Assembly: GCF_000160455.2 (NCBI RefSeq)
Contig: NZ_ACJX03000001.1
Location: 940,001 to 1,004,000, forward strand
Origin: Acetomicrobium hydrogeniformans ATCC BAA-1850
GTDB lineage: Bacteria; Synergistota; Synergistia; Synergistales; Acetomicrobiaceae
Direction of reading: 5' to 3'
Length of the DNA: 64,000 bases
Part shown: positions 8,739 through 17,607 of the stretch, piece after piece
How positions within the stretch are numbered: position 1 is the stretch's first letter
Layout of the letters: each line of letters begins with the position of its first letter
Program-made: the position numbers and the translations under genes
Notes under the pieces: generated by a model
Database searches by the model: none
Seen by the model: only the letters and a program-made list of their open reading frames with translations
What the model was told of the DNA's origin: nothing

Positions 8739-9824
8739 ATGAAGCTAATAAGCACGGAAAAGCTGAAATCAGGGATGATAGTAGCACGTCCTATTATATC
8801 GGATGCAGGCATCCTCTTGCTTAATAGTGATGTAACACTCAACGATCGCCTGATAGAACTCATAAAAAGAAGGGGCATTCCCTTTCTTTACGTCAAGGAC
8901 GATAGGATAGATACAGATGTTAAACCCCTCATAACGCCCGAGGATACGGCAAAGGCAGTATACGTCATCAAAAAAGCTTTTGACCAAGCCCTTCAAAGCA
9001 GCCTCAGGCGTTCCTCGCAGATGAACCTGGAACTTCTGGATGATATAGTTTCAGGCATCGTGGAAATCATTTCAAGACAAAATGACCTGATCGTTCACCT
9101 AATCGACATAAAAAACGCCGATTCCTACACCTTCCAACACAGCCTCCAAGTTATGACCATCTCTCTTATGATCGGCAAGATCCTGGATATGACCAAAAAC
9201 CAACTCCACAATCTGGGCATGGGCGCGGTCCTGCACGACATAGGGAAGGTCGGAATTCCGAAGTCAATCTTGAACAAAGAAGGGCCTTTGACGGAGGAAG
9301 AGAGAAGTATAGTCAGACAACACCCCAAAATAGGTTTTGAATTTCTGCAGGATTGCCCGTTAGTTTGGCCCACGGCCAGGGCCGTCGTCCTGCAACACCA
9401 CGAAAAATGGGACGGCTCGGGTTACCCCCGAGGCCTTGCAGGAGAGGACATCCACATCTATTCTCGCATAGTAGCCCCAGTGAACGTTTACGACGCTTTG
9501 ATATCGAAAAGGCCCTATCAGGAATCCATGCTCCCTCATCAAGCCTATTATTACATAAAGGGAAAAGCCGGCTTATTGTTCGACCCCCTCGTGGTAGAAA
9601 AATTCCTAGATATAGTAGCCCCCTATCCGATTGGCACTTGGGTCAAACTAAACTCCGGCGAGGTTGGATTGGTCACGTCGATAAAGCCAGGGAAAGTAGC
9701 CTATCCCGAGGTCAAGATCTTTTACGATAATAATTTAAAGTCTCTGAAAAACCCAACCACAATATCCTTGGCCGAAAACACAATATTATCTATAGATGAA
9801 GTTGTAGAGGAACCATCAGAATAA
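8739..9824 (+). CDS. HD-GYP domain protein, probable c-di-GMP phosphodiesterase
   Basis: About 361 residues. An N-terminal region of the DUF3391 kind (MKLISTEKLKSGMIVARP) is followed by an HD-GYP domain with HDIGKVGIP and [14 protein letters not shown], so both the HD and GYP signatures are intact. A small C-terminal beta-rich part follows (about 300-361). Such proteins hydrolyse cyclic di-GMP to GMP. I chose ATG 8739 because AGAGGTGA lies about 10 nt upstream; an upstream in-frame start at 8709 lacks a site. There is no GGDEF partner in the window, but a second HD-GYP gene lies at the right edge. Confidence 0.88.
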   Translation: MKLISTEKLKSGMIVARPIISDAGILLLNSDVTLNDRLIELIKRRGIPFLYVKDDRIDTDVKPLITPEDTAKAVYVIKKAFDQALQSSLRRSSQMNLELLDDIVSGIVEIISRQNDLIVHLIDIKNADSYTFQHSLQVMTISLMIGKILDMTKNQLHNLGMGAVLHDIGKVGIPKSILNKEGPLTEEERSIVRQHPKIGFEFLQDCPLVWPTARAVVLQHHEKWDGSGYPRGLAGEDIHIYSRIVAPVNVYDALISKRPYQESMLPHQAYYYIKGKAGLLFDPLVVEKFLDIVAPYPIGTWVKLNSGEVGLVTSIKPGKVAYPEVKIFYDNNLKSLKNPTTISLAENTILSIDEVVEEPSE

Positions 9825-9845
9825 CATACGAAGGGGGATCGCTGA

Positions 9846-10844
9846 ATGTTTTTGCTTTGCATTGCCAACACCGAATTGAGCAAAATACCTGGCCTTTCTG
9901 CCGCAGGAGAAAACGTCGAAGCCATTAAATACACCGTGCCTTCCGATGCAGAACTCGTCTATTGGGGGAAATGCCTCACAAGCTCTTCCTTGCCGGTCGA
10001 CCCTGAAGGACATCCCACACCTGCAATACTTACTAGGGCAGCTTACGAAGAGGCCCAATTTCCCGTCATGGTCGTAAGGACAGGAAGCTTCATCCCGCCC
10101 GCCTGTCCCTACGTAGAGATATCGTCGACACCCGGCGCAAATCCCTTAGAAAGACCTGCCGTAATTGAAGCGAAGAGAATATATTCCTGGGCAAAAACTT
10201 TGGGACATAACATATCGGCAATTGAGCCCCTTGTAGTCATAGGAGAATCCATACCTGGAGGGACCACCTCCGCATTTCTCGTTCTTAAGGCCCTGGGTTA
10301 CGACGGCATGGTCTCCTCGGCAAGCCCCAAAAACCCGACGAACTTGAAAGTAGAGATTTGGAAAAAATGTTGTGAGGTCTACGGCATAAGCGAAGGTTCG
10401 CTTCGACATAAAGGGCTAGATGCCCTCTCTCTATTGGGAGATCCTATGCAGGCAGCGGTAGCAGGGATTGCCATGGGGTCCTTTAACAGGTCTCGCGTTG
10501 TCCTTGCAGGCGGAACTCAGATGCTTGCCGTAGCGGCCATCTTGAGGCATGAAGGGTACAATGGGGAAATCGAGATAGCCACAACGAAATACGTGGCCAC
10601 GGACAAGACGGCAAACTTCGCCGATCTGGCTGAAGACTTAGGAATCAAAACTCATGTCGTTCCCGTCGACCTATCCCGCTCAGCCTTCAAAGGGCTTTCG
10701 GATTACGAAAGAGGTTACGTAAAGGAGGGCGTTGGCGCCGGGGGCGCCCTGTGGTATGCAACTTATCTGGGCCTTTCCCTTGATAGGTTGACCGACAAAA
10801 TAGAGAAACTATACGACAACTTAATAAAGGGAGCTCTTCAATGA
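9846..10844 (+). CDS. cobT: CobT-like nicotinate-nucleotide phosphoribosyltransferase (UPF0284 type)
   Basis: A 332-residue protein of the archaeal-type CobT family (UPF0284). It would activate the lower-ligand base by transferring phosphoribose from nicotinate mononucleotide, giving the alpha-ribazole phosphate used in cobalamin assembly. Family-like segments are PVMVVRTGSFIPPACPY, IGESIPGGTTSAFLVLKALGYDG and VLAGGTQMLAVAAIL. The assignment is strengthened by its neighbours: its last four bases overlap the cobU start (ATGA) and cobS follows. GGGGGAT lies just upstream of the ATG. The family differs in sequence from the standard proteobacterial CobT. Confidence 0.85.
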   Translation: MFLLCIANTELSKIPGLSAAGENVEAIKYTVPSDAELVYWGKCLTSSSLPVDPEGHPTPAILTRAAYEEAQFPVMVVRTGSFIPPACPYVEISSTPGANPLERPAVIEAKRIYSWAKTLGHNISAIEPLVVIGESIPGGTTSAFLVLKALGYDGMVSSASPKNPTNLKVEIWKKCCEVYGISEGSLRHKGLDALSLLGDPMQAAVAGIAMGSFNRSRVVLAGGTQMLAVAAILRHEGYNGEIEIATTKYVATDKTANFADLAEDLGIKTHVVPVDLSRSAFKGLSDYERGYVKEGVGAGGALWYATYLGLSLDRLTDKIEKLYDNLIKGALQ

Positions 10845-11395
10845 GACTGATATTTATCCTAGGAGGGGCGAGAAGCGGAAAGAGCAGCTTCGCAAAAGCT
10901 ATATTGGAGAAATATGAAGGGCCCGTCACCTTTCTGGCCACCGCAAGGCCGGGCGACGAAGAAATGAGGAGGCGCATCTTTTTTCACAAAAGAGAAAGGC
11001 CTGCCTCATGGAGCACCTGGGAGGGCAATCCTAAGGATCTCATAGATTTCGCCGACGCGATCAAAGGCGCCGCTTTGATGGATTGTCTCACCACGTGGTT
11101 GTCGGAACTCATATTCGACAATTACGATATCGAAAACCTCTCCGAAGGGGAGTGGCAAAGGGCCGAAGGAGAGCTTCTCTCCAATGTAGAGGATTTGTGT
11201 GGAGTCAGAGGACCGGAAGTATTCGTCATAGTTAGCAACGAGTTAGGTTGCGGAATTACACCCCTCTCGTTAATGGGACGAAGATTTCGGGACCTCCACG
11301 GCAGAGCCAATCAAATTGTCGCCTCGCGAGCGGAAAGGGTCGCCATGATCATGGCTGGATTGCCCCTATGGCTTAAGGGCAAACCACTCTTTTGA
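10841..11395 (+). CDS. cobU: Adenosylcobinamide kinase/guanylyltransferase
   Basis: A 184-residue protein of normal CobU/CobP length. The P-loop is GGARSGKSSFA near the N-terminus, followed by TFLATARPGDEEMRRRI and HKRERPASWSTWE, which carries the histidine that is guanylylated in the family. DCLTTWLSELIF and VSNELGCGITPLS are also typical. It phosphorylates adenosylcobinamide and then transfers GMP to it, giving adenosylcobinamide-GDP, the substrate of CobS downstream. It overlaps cobT by 4 nt, so the two are translationally coupled. Confidence 0.95.
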   Translation: MRLIFILGGARSGKSSFAKAILEKYEGPVTFLATARPGDEEMRRRIFFHKRERPASWSTWEGNPKDLIDFADAIKGAALMDCLTTWLSELIFDNYDIENLSEGEWQRAEGELLSNVEDLCGVRGPEVFVIVSNELGCGITPLSLMGRRFRDLHGRANQIVASRAERVAMIMAGLPLWLKGKPLF

Positions 11396-11510
11396 CTTCA
11401 GTGATTTGACAAAAGACGAGCGAGGCTGGTCGCAAAAAAATTTTACATATAAAATATCTTTATCAAGATAATGTAGAGGTAATTCATAAATTCCAAAAGG
11501 GGGCCTGGCC

Positions 11511-12257
11511 TTGCGCATATTGGAGTTGATAGCGGCTTCATTTGCTTTTTTCAGCAGAATTCCCGTGCCTAAAATCCTTTTGCCCGAAAAAGAACCACCC
11601 TATGCCATGATTTTAGTCGTATCTCCTTTAATGGGGGGGTTCTTAGGCGCCCTATGGGGAGGGATAGGGGCATTCCTCAGCCTGAGGTTTGCTGCGCTCG
11701 GTGCCGCCTGGGCTTCGGCAGTAGTATACGTCCTTTTGGGCTGGGGATTGCACCTGGACGGTCTGAGCGACATTGCCGACGGTTGGGCAAGCGGTAAAAG
11801 CGGTGAGGAAATGAGAGAGATCGTCAAGGACAGCCGCTGCGGTCCCTATGGCGTTATGGCCCTAGTCTTGACCTTTGGCCTCTGGACTTCCCTCCTGTTC
11901 GCCCTCCCCTCATGGCGATGGATAACGATAGGAATGATAGTGAGCGCATCGGGCAAATGGGCGATGTGTTGCGCTGCCTGTATGGGCAACTGCCCTTGGA
12001 AGAACAGTATGGCCTTTTCCTTCGTTCAAAATTTTTCCCTCAAAGAAACCGCTTACGCTTTTATCTGTTTTGTGTTAATCTTCTTCTTCGGACCTTGGAT
12101 GTGGGTCTTGTCCTTTTTAGCGACGACGGTCGTAGGCGTCCTTATGTCCCTTTGGGCACAATACAGATTGGGGGGGATAAGCGGCGATGTCCTCGGGGCA
12201 ACAGAGGTTTTAGGCGAAATCCTTGCCCTTGCTGCTATAGCTTTATTTACGTCCTAA
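11511..12257 (+). CDS. cobS: Adenosylcobinamide-GDP ribazoletransferase (cobalamin synthase)
   Basis: A 248-residue integral membrane protein with about six helices. The metal-binding aspartates are in HLDGLSDIADGWASG, followed by DSRCGPYGVMAL, both diagnostic of CobS. It joins adenosylcobinamide-GDP and alpha-ribazole (phosphate) at the inner membrane. The start is TTG with AAAAGGGGG upstream. It is separated from cobU by 115 bp, so it may have its own promoter, although I see no clear one. No cobC phosphatase is nearby. Confidence 0.95.
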   Translation: MRILELIAASFAFFSRIPVPKILLPEKEPPYAMILVVSPLMGGFLGALWGGIGAFLSLRFAALGAAWASAVVYVLLGWGLHLDGLSDIADGWASGKSGEEMREIVKDSRCGPYGVMALVLTFGLWTSLLFALPSWRWITIGMIVSASGKWAMCCAACMGNCPWKNSMAFSFVQNFSLKETAYAFICFVLIFFFGPWMWVLSFLATTVVGVLMSLWAQYRLGGISGDVLGATEVLGEILALAAIALFTS

Positions 12258-12313
12258 GCTATTAAGGGCAGGACAGATCCACAAATTTCAGCACACAGAT
12301 AGGGAAAGAAGAA

Positions 12314-13147
12314 GTGGTAAGAATGGAAAAACAGGGAAGAAAAAGAATAAAACTGATCGCGATAGATCTGGACGGATCTTTATTGACTTCACAAAACAAC
12401 ATCACCGAAAGGACGGCTCTGGCCATTAAAGAACTGATCTCCCGCGGGGTTATTTTTGTAATAGCAACGGGGAGGATGTTCCCCTCTGCGAGAAAATATG
12501 CCCTTCAATTCGGACCCAATACTCAGGTAATATCTTATAATGGCGCCTTGGTAAAAAGCGCTGCTGGCGAGCTGTTGTTACATAGGCCGATACCGCTGAA
12601 TTTGGCCAAGGACGTGATGTCCTTTTTAAGGGAGAGGAAATGGCACGTAAACAGCTACATTGACGATGTGCTCTACGTCAAGGAATTGAACCAAAAGGCC
12701 TTGATATATGCCAGAAACTCGGATGTAACGCCCCAAGTCGCGGGCGATGAGATATACAACCCAAAAAAAGAGCCGACCAAGCTGCTCGTCGTTGCCAACG
12801 ACCCAAGCCAAACGGAGCAAATCAGGGACGAGATAAAACTGAATTTCAACGGCCGCCTCTTCGTGGCCATTTCATCACCACTTTATATCGATCTTGGGAA
12901 TCCGGAGACGAGCAAGGGAAAAGCTATAAAATTTCTGGCCGATCGCCTTGGCATAGAAAGAGATGAAATATGCGTCATAGGCGATTCCGAAAACGACGTG
13001 GAGATGTTCGAAGCGGCAGGAGTGTCGATCGCCATGGGAAACGCCAGAGAGGACGTGAAATCCAAGGCCTCCTTCGTAACTGCCTCCAACGACGAAGATG
13101 GCGTAGCCGTAGCCATTGAAGAGATCGTCATTCCCCGCTATCTTTAA
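12314..13147 (+). CDS. HAD-superfamily (Cof/IIB) phosphatase
   Basis: About 277 residues. HAD motif I is IAIDLDGSLL, motif II IATGR, and motifs III and IV lie in KGKAIKFLADRLGI and CVIGDSENDVEMFEAAGVSIAMGNA. The IIB cap lies between. Members dephosphorylate small phosphometabolites such as sugar phosphates and FMN; the substrate cannot be told from sequence. A GTG start at 12314 is used here, and ATG at 12323 is equally possible. It follows cobS on the same strand and overlaps the convergent aminotransferase gene by 20 bp at the 3' end. A role in the missing alpha-ribazole-phosphatase step is only a guess. Confidence 0.85.
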   Translation: MVRMEKQGRKRIKLIAIDLDGSLLTSQNNITERTALAIKELISRGVIFVIATGRMFPSARKYALQFGPNTQVISYNGALVKSAAGELLLHRPIPLNLAKDVMSFLRERKWHVNSYIDDVLYVKELNQKALIYARNSDVTPQVAGDEIYNPKKEPTKLLVVANDPSQTEQIRDEIKLNFNGRLFVAISSPLYIDLGNPETSKGKAIKFLADRLGIERDEICVIGDSENDVEMFEAAGVSIAMGNAREDVKSKASFVTASNDEDGVAVAIEEIVIPRYL

Positions 13148-14300
13148 CCAATTCCGACAGAGCGTTCAAAAAAAACTCTATATCTTCCTCTTCGTTGAAG
13201 GGGCCGGGCGAGACCCTCAAGGCGCCTTCCGGGAAGGTGCCGAGCGTCCTGTGGGCCAGCGGAGCACAGTGCAGCCCCGGACGGGTCTCAATTTTCCACC
13301 TGTCGTTAAGCTTAAACGCCAGCTCGGCGTTATCCCAACCCTTCACGTTAAAGGCGAATACGGGAAGTCTGCCTGCCATGGTCTTCGGCCCGTAAAGGAT
13401 GGCTTCGGGCATACCGAGCAGCCCATCTAAAAGTTTCTCGCCGAGGCGGTTGGATTTTTCTGCGATATTTTTTATCCCACGAGCATCTATCCAATCTATA
13501 GCAGCGCTTAACCCAGCTATTCCGGGCAAATTGAGGGTGCCGGACTCGAATTTATCGGGCAGTTTATCCGGTTGAACCTCTTCGTGAGAGAAACTTCCCG
13601 TCCCCCCCTCTATAAGGGGAGAAACAGCTTCGGCAAAGTCAGGTCTCCATACAATTCCCCCCGTGCCCTGGGGGCCCAGCAGCCCTTTATGCCCCGTAAA
13701 ACATAAAGCAGCTATGTCCCCTTTGGACACCGATATAGGCAGATGACCGGCAGCTTGGGCGGCATCTATAACCACGGGAAGGCCGTAATCGCCACATATA
13801 CCGCATAAGGCCTCGATATCCTGAATCGCTCCGCAGACGTTGCTTGCGTGATTTAAGATGATCAGATTTGGCCTGTGTTTTTTTATCTCCTCTTCAAAAA
13901 ACGAGGGAGACAGGAAGCCATTTCGGTCGCATTTCATTACGATGACCCTTACGCCTTTTCTTTCCAAGCTTCTGAGGGGCCTTATCACGGCATTGTGCTC
14001 CACGGAGGAGGTTAAGACGGTCATGCCGGGCCTCAAAAATCCCTTTATGACGACGTTGAGAGCTTCCGTAACGTTGGAAGTAAAGGTTACATACCTGGGA
14101 TCCCGATCCGAGTGGCCGTCAAAAAGGGTCGCAATTTTGGCACGCGTATCGGCGACCAAACCGAGGGTCATCACGTCTCTGTCGGAAGCGCTTCCCCTGC
14201 CAAGATTGGCGCCGGCATTCAGAATGAAATTCGACATCTCCTCCGCCACCACCCTTGGTTTCGGCCAACTGGTCGCAGCGTTGTTAAGATATAAGGACAC
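13128..14300 (-). CDS. Class V aminotransferase / cysteine desulfurase-like protein
   Basis: About 390 residues. The N-terminal YLNNAATSWPKP, the FTSNVTEALN turn and the PLP lysine in CFTGHKGLLGPQGTGG place it with the SufS-like class V enzymes, in the group often annotated as cysteine desulfurase family (EF2568-like). A cysteine in RPGLHCAPLAHRTLGTFP is in the family's characteristic position. It may release sulfur from cysteine or act on a related amino acid. I prefer GTG 14300 because GGAGGAG sits about 8 nt upstream; GTG 14309 abuts that site. It overlaps the HAD gene tail to tail. Confidence 0.85.
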   Translation of the reverse strand: MSLYLNNAATSWPKPRVVAEEMSNFILNAGANLGRGSASDRDVMTLGLVADTRAKIATLFDGHSDRDPRYVTFTSNVTEALNVVIKGFLRPGMTVLTSSVEHNAVIRPLRSLERKGVRVIVMKCDRNGFLSPSFFEEEIKKHRPNLIILNHASNVCGAIQDIEALCGICGDYGLPVVIDAAQAAGHLPISVSKGDIAALCFTGHKGLLGPQGTGGIVWRPDFAEAVSPLIEGGTGSFSHEEVQPDKLPDKFESGTLNLPGIAGLSAAIDWIDARGIKNIAEKSNRLGEKLLDGLLGMPEAILYGPKTMAGRLPVFAFNVKGWDNAELAFKLNDRWKIETRPGLHCAPLAHRTLGTFPEGALRVSPGPFNEEEDIEFFLNALSELVKDSGE

Positions 14301-14326
14301 TAACCTCACTCCTCCTGCAGTAAAAA

Positions 14327-15451
14327 CTAAATATTTTCCAAAACCTTTTTAACTATGAATTCCCCTGCCCTTGGCCTGGCCAAGCTGCCCGCAATATCCG
14401 TAAGCCTTTTTCTCTCCGCATCGTTTCTGAGGACGGACAATACAGTATGGGCTGTCCTCCGGGGTTCAAATATGGCTTTTGCAGCACCGCGATCGAGCAG
14501 ATAATCGGAGTTTCTTTGCTCCTGCCCCGGGATGACTCCACAAAGAAAGAACGGGCGTTTCATGCACAGCACCTCGGAGGTCGATAAACCGCCCGGCTTC
14601 ATCACGATAGCGTCAGAGGCAGCATATATGTTCACCATATCCTTGACAAAACCGAATACCTTCACTTTGAAGTTATCGTAGAATCTCTCCTCCATTGCCT
14701 CTCTTAGATCGTCATTGTTACCACAGAGGGTCAAGACTGTGGCTCCATCTACCTGAGATAGAGATTCGACAACATCCTCCAGAGGGCCGACTCCTATGCC
14801 GCCCCCCATGACTAAAAATACCTCGGACTCCTGCGACAGGCCCAACTTGGCACGAGCGGAAGACTTTGCCGGAGGGTCTGCAAAACAGCGCCTCACAGGA
14901 ATTCCCGAAACGTGAACTTTGTTCATGTCGATACCGTCTGCTTCGTATTGTAACCTCGCCTCTTCCGAAGCTATAAACCACTCGTCGTAAACATCCTTAT
15001 CGCGGTGAAAGATATGACTCAAAAAGTCCGTATTCACCAAAATAATGGGAATTCTCCCCCTGAATTCCTGAGCAACGGCGGAGGCGGCAAAAAAATGGGT
15101 GAATATTATCACATCTGGGGAAAAATCGTATAAAATTTTGAGCAATTTTCTCGCGTTTAACTTTACGGTCAATTCGTGAAGTCCAATCAGTAGCCCTATA
15201 GATCCTTCGGGCGAATCGGTGGATTCGTAAAAATATCCCCAAATCTGTGGCGCCTTACGAACCATCTCCAGATAGGAGCGAGCATATATTCCTCGAATTA
15301 GCGGGTTTACGTAAGCTAGAGCATCGAGGCATATCGTCTCTACATTGAACATCGAAAACCACTCACACAATGCATTTGCTGCCGTCTTATGCCCCGTCCC
15401 AATGGACGAATGTATTATAGCTGCCCTTCTTTTCTCATTTGTCATAATCAC
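14327..15451 (-). CDS. MGDG synthase-like glycosyltransferase (GT28)
   Basis: A 374-residue protein with an N-terminal MGDG-synthase domain (HSSIGTGHKTAANAL, DALAYVNPLIRGIYARSYLEMVRKAP) and a C-terminal GT-B sugar-nucleotide domain (LVMGGGIGVGPLEDV, AIVMKPGGLSTSEVLCMKRPF). The family includes plant galactolipid synthases and the Bacillus diglucosyl-diacylglycerol synthase UgtP, so it probably glycosylates a lipid at the cytoplasmic face of the inner membrane. It starts at GTG overlapping the upstream DHH stop (GTGA), with ATG 15445 as an alternative, and the two are cotranscribed. Confidence 0.85.
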   Translation of the reverse strand: MIMTNEKRRAAIIHSSIGTGHKTAANALCEWFSMFNVETICLDALAYVNPLIRGIYARSYLEMVRKAPQIWGYFYESTDSPEGSIGLLIGLHELTVKLNARKLLKILYDFSPDVIIFTHFFAASAVAQEFRGRIPIILVNTDFLSHIFHRDKDVYDEWFIASEEARLQYEADGIDMNKVHVSGIPVRRCFADPPAKSSARAKLGLSQESEVFLVMGGGIGVGPLEDVVESLSQVDGATVLTLCGNNDDLREAMEERFYDNFKVKVFGFVKDMVNIYAASDAIVMKPGGLSTSEVLCMKRPFFLCGVIPGQEQRNSDYLLDRGAAKAIFEPRRTAHTVLSVLRNDAERKRLTDIAGSLARPRAGEFIVKKVLENI

Positions 15452-16464
15452 TTTCGCTCCTCGCCTTGCTTCAGCCTATTTTTAAGCATATCTCCCAGAG
15501 TCATGGAAATGGGCGTCTCCTGCTCTGAAATCAATTTGATCGCCGAGAGAATGGAATCGCAAATCTGCTCAAGGGAATAATGGGAAGGGAAGTAGAGGGC
15601 AGCTGCATCGCCGTGACCACCTCCATGGATCTTTTTGCCATCGCGCAACATCCCCGTTATCTTTCCGGCCAATCCCGTCCTGCTTCTAAGGGAAACGGCC
15701 CACTCGCCCGTGACCTTTTTATTCGCAACGGCGACCATTTTTGGGGGATCCTCGTTCCTATCCAAAATTAGGCCGCAAAAATCGGAGACATCCCCAAACT
15801 GCAACAGTTCCGGGCCTACGGCCACAAGATCGTCTCCGAAGCGTTTTACCCTTTCCAAAGCCGTTGCGAACCGCTCTTCCTGATCCCTGACGAAAGTCAC
15901 GGTCGCCTCGTACTCTCCTTCTGAGAGGGATGAGGAAGGATTGGCTATAAGCCTGCCTAAAACGCTCCAGGGTCCGCACATCGTGATCAACGCCTGCCAA
16001 AGCCTGCTTTCGGGAATCTGTCCCAGCCAAAGATCCCTGTCGTTTGCGACTTCAACTATGTCAGAAAGCGGCAAGAGGCGTTCCTCTACGTTTTTTGGAA
16101 GTTCAAGTGACATGAGCCAATTATAGTAAACCTTGGCAGCACAACACGATGTATCTATCTTCAGCCAGGACCTGTTGCCCCAGCGTTCCAAAGTGGTCTT
16201 GTGGTGATCAAAACATATTGGCGAACCTCCATCGAAAAAGTTGTCTATTAAATCGATCGTCTCCCTCCTCTGGCAGAATAAATCCAAAACGACAAGGCTT
16301 CTTCCCGACTTCACCGAATCGAAGATTACGTTGTCCACATCCCCATATCCTATTAAATAAATCTGCAGGGGAGAGTTATCCGGATAGAGGGCATGCCAGG
16401 CCACGGCAGCGGCCACTACGCCGTCGAGGTCTGTATGGCTTATTATATTAATCAAAGGCCTCAT
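15448..16464 (-). CDS. DHH-family phosphoesterase
   Basis: About 338 residues. The DHH domain shows SHTDLDGVVAA, VVLDLF and FDHHKT, giving the metal-binding Asp/His set, and the C-terminal DHHA1-type substrate domain ends in GGGHGDAAALYF. It resembles NrnB-type oligoribonucleases and other DHH phosphodiesterases; the substrate (short RNA, pAp or cyclic dinucleotide products) is not determined. I moved the start to ATG 16464, which has GGAGGTG 12 nt upstream; the longer open frame from 16485 would run through this site. It is divergent from the PPP phosphatase, with 42 bp between the starts. Confidence 0.87.
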   Translation of the reverse strand: MRPLINIISHTDLDGVVAAAVAWHALYPDNSPLQIYLIGYGDVDNVIFDSVKSGRSLVVLDLFCQRRETIDLIDNFFDGGSPICFDHHKTTLERWGNRSWLKIDTSCCAAKVYYNWLMSLELPKNVEERLLPLSDIVEVANDRDLWLGQIPESRLWQALITMCGPWSVLGRLIANPSSSLSEGEYEATVTFVRDQEERFATALERVKRFGDDLVAVGPELLQFGDVSDFCGLILDRNEDPPKMVAVANKKVTGEWAVSLRSRTGLAGKITGMLRDGKKIHGGGHGDAAALYFPSHYSLEQICDSILSAIKLISEQETPISMTLGDMLKNRLKQGEERK

Positions 16465-16506
16465 CAAAATAAACTGCACCTCCAATATTTGAAAGGGGTG
16501 ATTTGC

Positions 16507-17307
16507 ATGTGTCTTAAAAAACTCATATCACGCAGTATAGAGCTTAATATAAAACGTCCCGACCGTCACGAAAATATGATCAAAAGAAGAAGAGATCTCC
16601 CTTTGATAATTATAGGTGATCTCCACGGAGAGCGCGATTCCCTAAAAGAAATCTTAGAAATAACGAGCGACGAAAGAGATTCCCTTTTTCTATTTCTAGG
16701 GGATTACGTGGACAGGGGTCCAGATTGTATGGGCTTACTTGAAGACATCATCAACTTTCAAATAAACAACGGAGAAAGAGTGATATTACTTCGAGGCAAC
16801 CACGAAGATTGGGATATGAATATACGCTATTCCTTCGCCAGCGAATTAATAGCCAAAGGCTACGAAGGGGTAATCGAAGATATTATCTCCTGGTACGAGT
16901 CTCTGCCCTTAATCGCCCTTTTCGATGACGTAATCGCTTTACACGGTGGCGTCCCAAAACCGATTCCCTCAAATATAGACGATCTTTCCAGAATAAGGGC
17001 CACCGATCCTTTGGGGATGCAAATTTTGTGGAACGACCCTCTGGATGAAGGCTATTGGCCCCGCGGAGGAGGAACAAAACCCTTTAACGCCGAAGATTTG
17101 GAAGCTTTTTTGAAGCTAACAGGCGCGAAACTCCTGATAAGGGGACACCAATACGTACCTAATAGAGGGTATAAGCTCAATTTCGACAACAGATGTATGA
17201 CCATCTTTTCAGCAAGCTACGGATACGGTTGGCCCAGATGCTTTGTTTATCTTCCCCCTTGTGATTTCAACGTCGGCGATGTGGAAAAATACATCATCCG
17301 GATATAA
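16507..17307 (+). CDS. PPP-family metallophosphatase
   Basis: About 266 residues. All signature blocks are present: GDLHGE, GDYVDRG, RGNHED, then LHGGVP and RGHQYV, so the dinuclear metal site is complete. It belongs with bacterial PPP-type serine/threonine phosphatases or diadenosine-tetraphosphatase-like enzymes; phosphoprotein and dinucleotide substrates are both possible. ATG 16507 follows AAGGGGTGA. Longer upstream frames overlap the divergent DHH promoter region and have no site. Its stop precedes the DnaA-box region by less than 100 bp. Confidence 0.87.
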   Translation: MCLKKLISRSIELNIKRPDRHENMIKRRRDLPLIIIGDLHGERDSLKEILEITSDERDSLFLFLGDYVDRGPDCMGLLEDIINFQINNGERVILLRGNHEDWDMNIRYSFASELIAKGYEGVIEDIISWYESLPLIALFDDVIALHGGVPKPIPSNIDDLSRIRATDPLGMQILWNDPLDEGYWPRGGGTKPFNAEDLEAFLKLTGAKLLIRGHQYVPNRGYKLNFDNRCMTIFSASYGYGWPRCFVYLPPCDFNVGDVEKYIIRI

Positions 17308-17607
17308 GGATTCCCATATTTATTCACTATGGTGTGATCAATTAGCCAGTAAAGTCTCGATAACTTCACAGAAACTTATACACAGTCGGTGAATAACCTG
17401 TGGATAACTACGTAATCGCGCTCCTTCACTATAAATTACATAGTTCACTAAATTGATTTTAATAATCGAAATCCCATGGTTGACGCACAATGAAGAAAAA
17501 AGTTATCCACATGTTTGGTCAACAACTTGTGTATATGTGGATAACTTTTGTGGAAAATATGTGGTAATATTTAGGATAACCTGTGGATAACCAAGGGGGG
17601 CCTTTTT
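17308..17607. other. oriC: oriC part 1: DnaA-box cluster upstream of dnaA
   Basis: This gene-free 300 bp carries perfect DnaA boxes TTATCCACA at 17503-17511 (+), and TGTGGATAA at 17399-17407, 17536-17544 and 17582-17590 (minus-oriented). One-mismatch TTATACACA lies at 17376-17384 (+), with a weaker TGTGGAAAA at 17549-17557. The last perfect box is about 17 bp before the dnaA start, so DnaA very probably autoregulates its own promoter here. With the second cluster downstream of dnaA this looks like a Bacillus-style bipartite origin. Confidence 0.88.

Noticed and set aside
9825-9845. Possible cobalamin riboswitch before the cob genes
   Set aside because: Only about 20 bp separate the HD-GYP stop from the cobT-like start, and no B12-box pattern is seen before cobS either.
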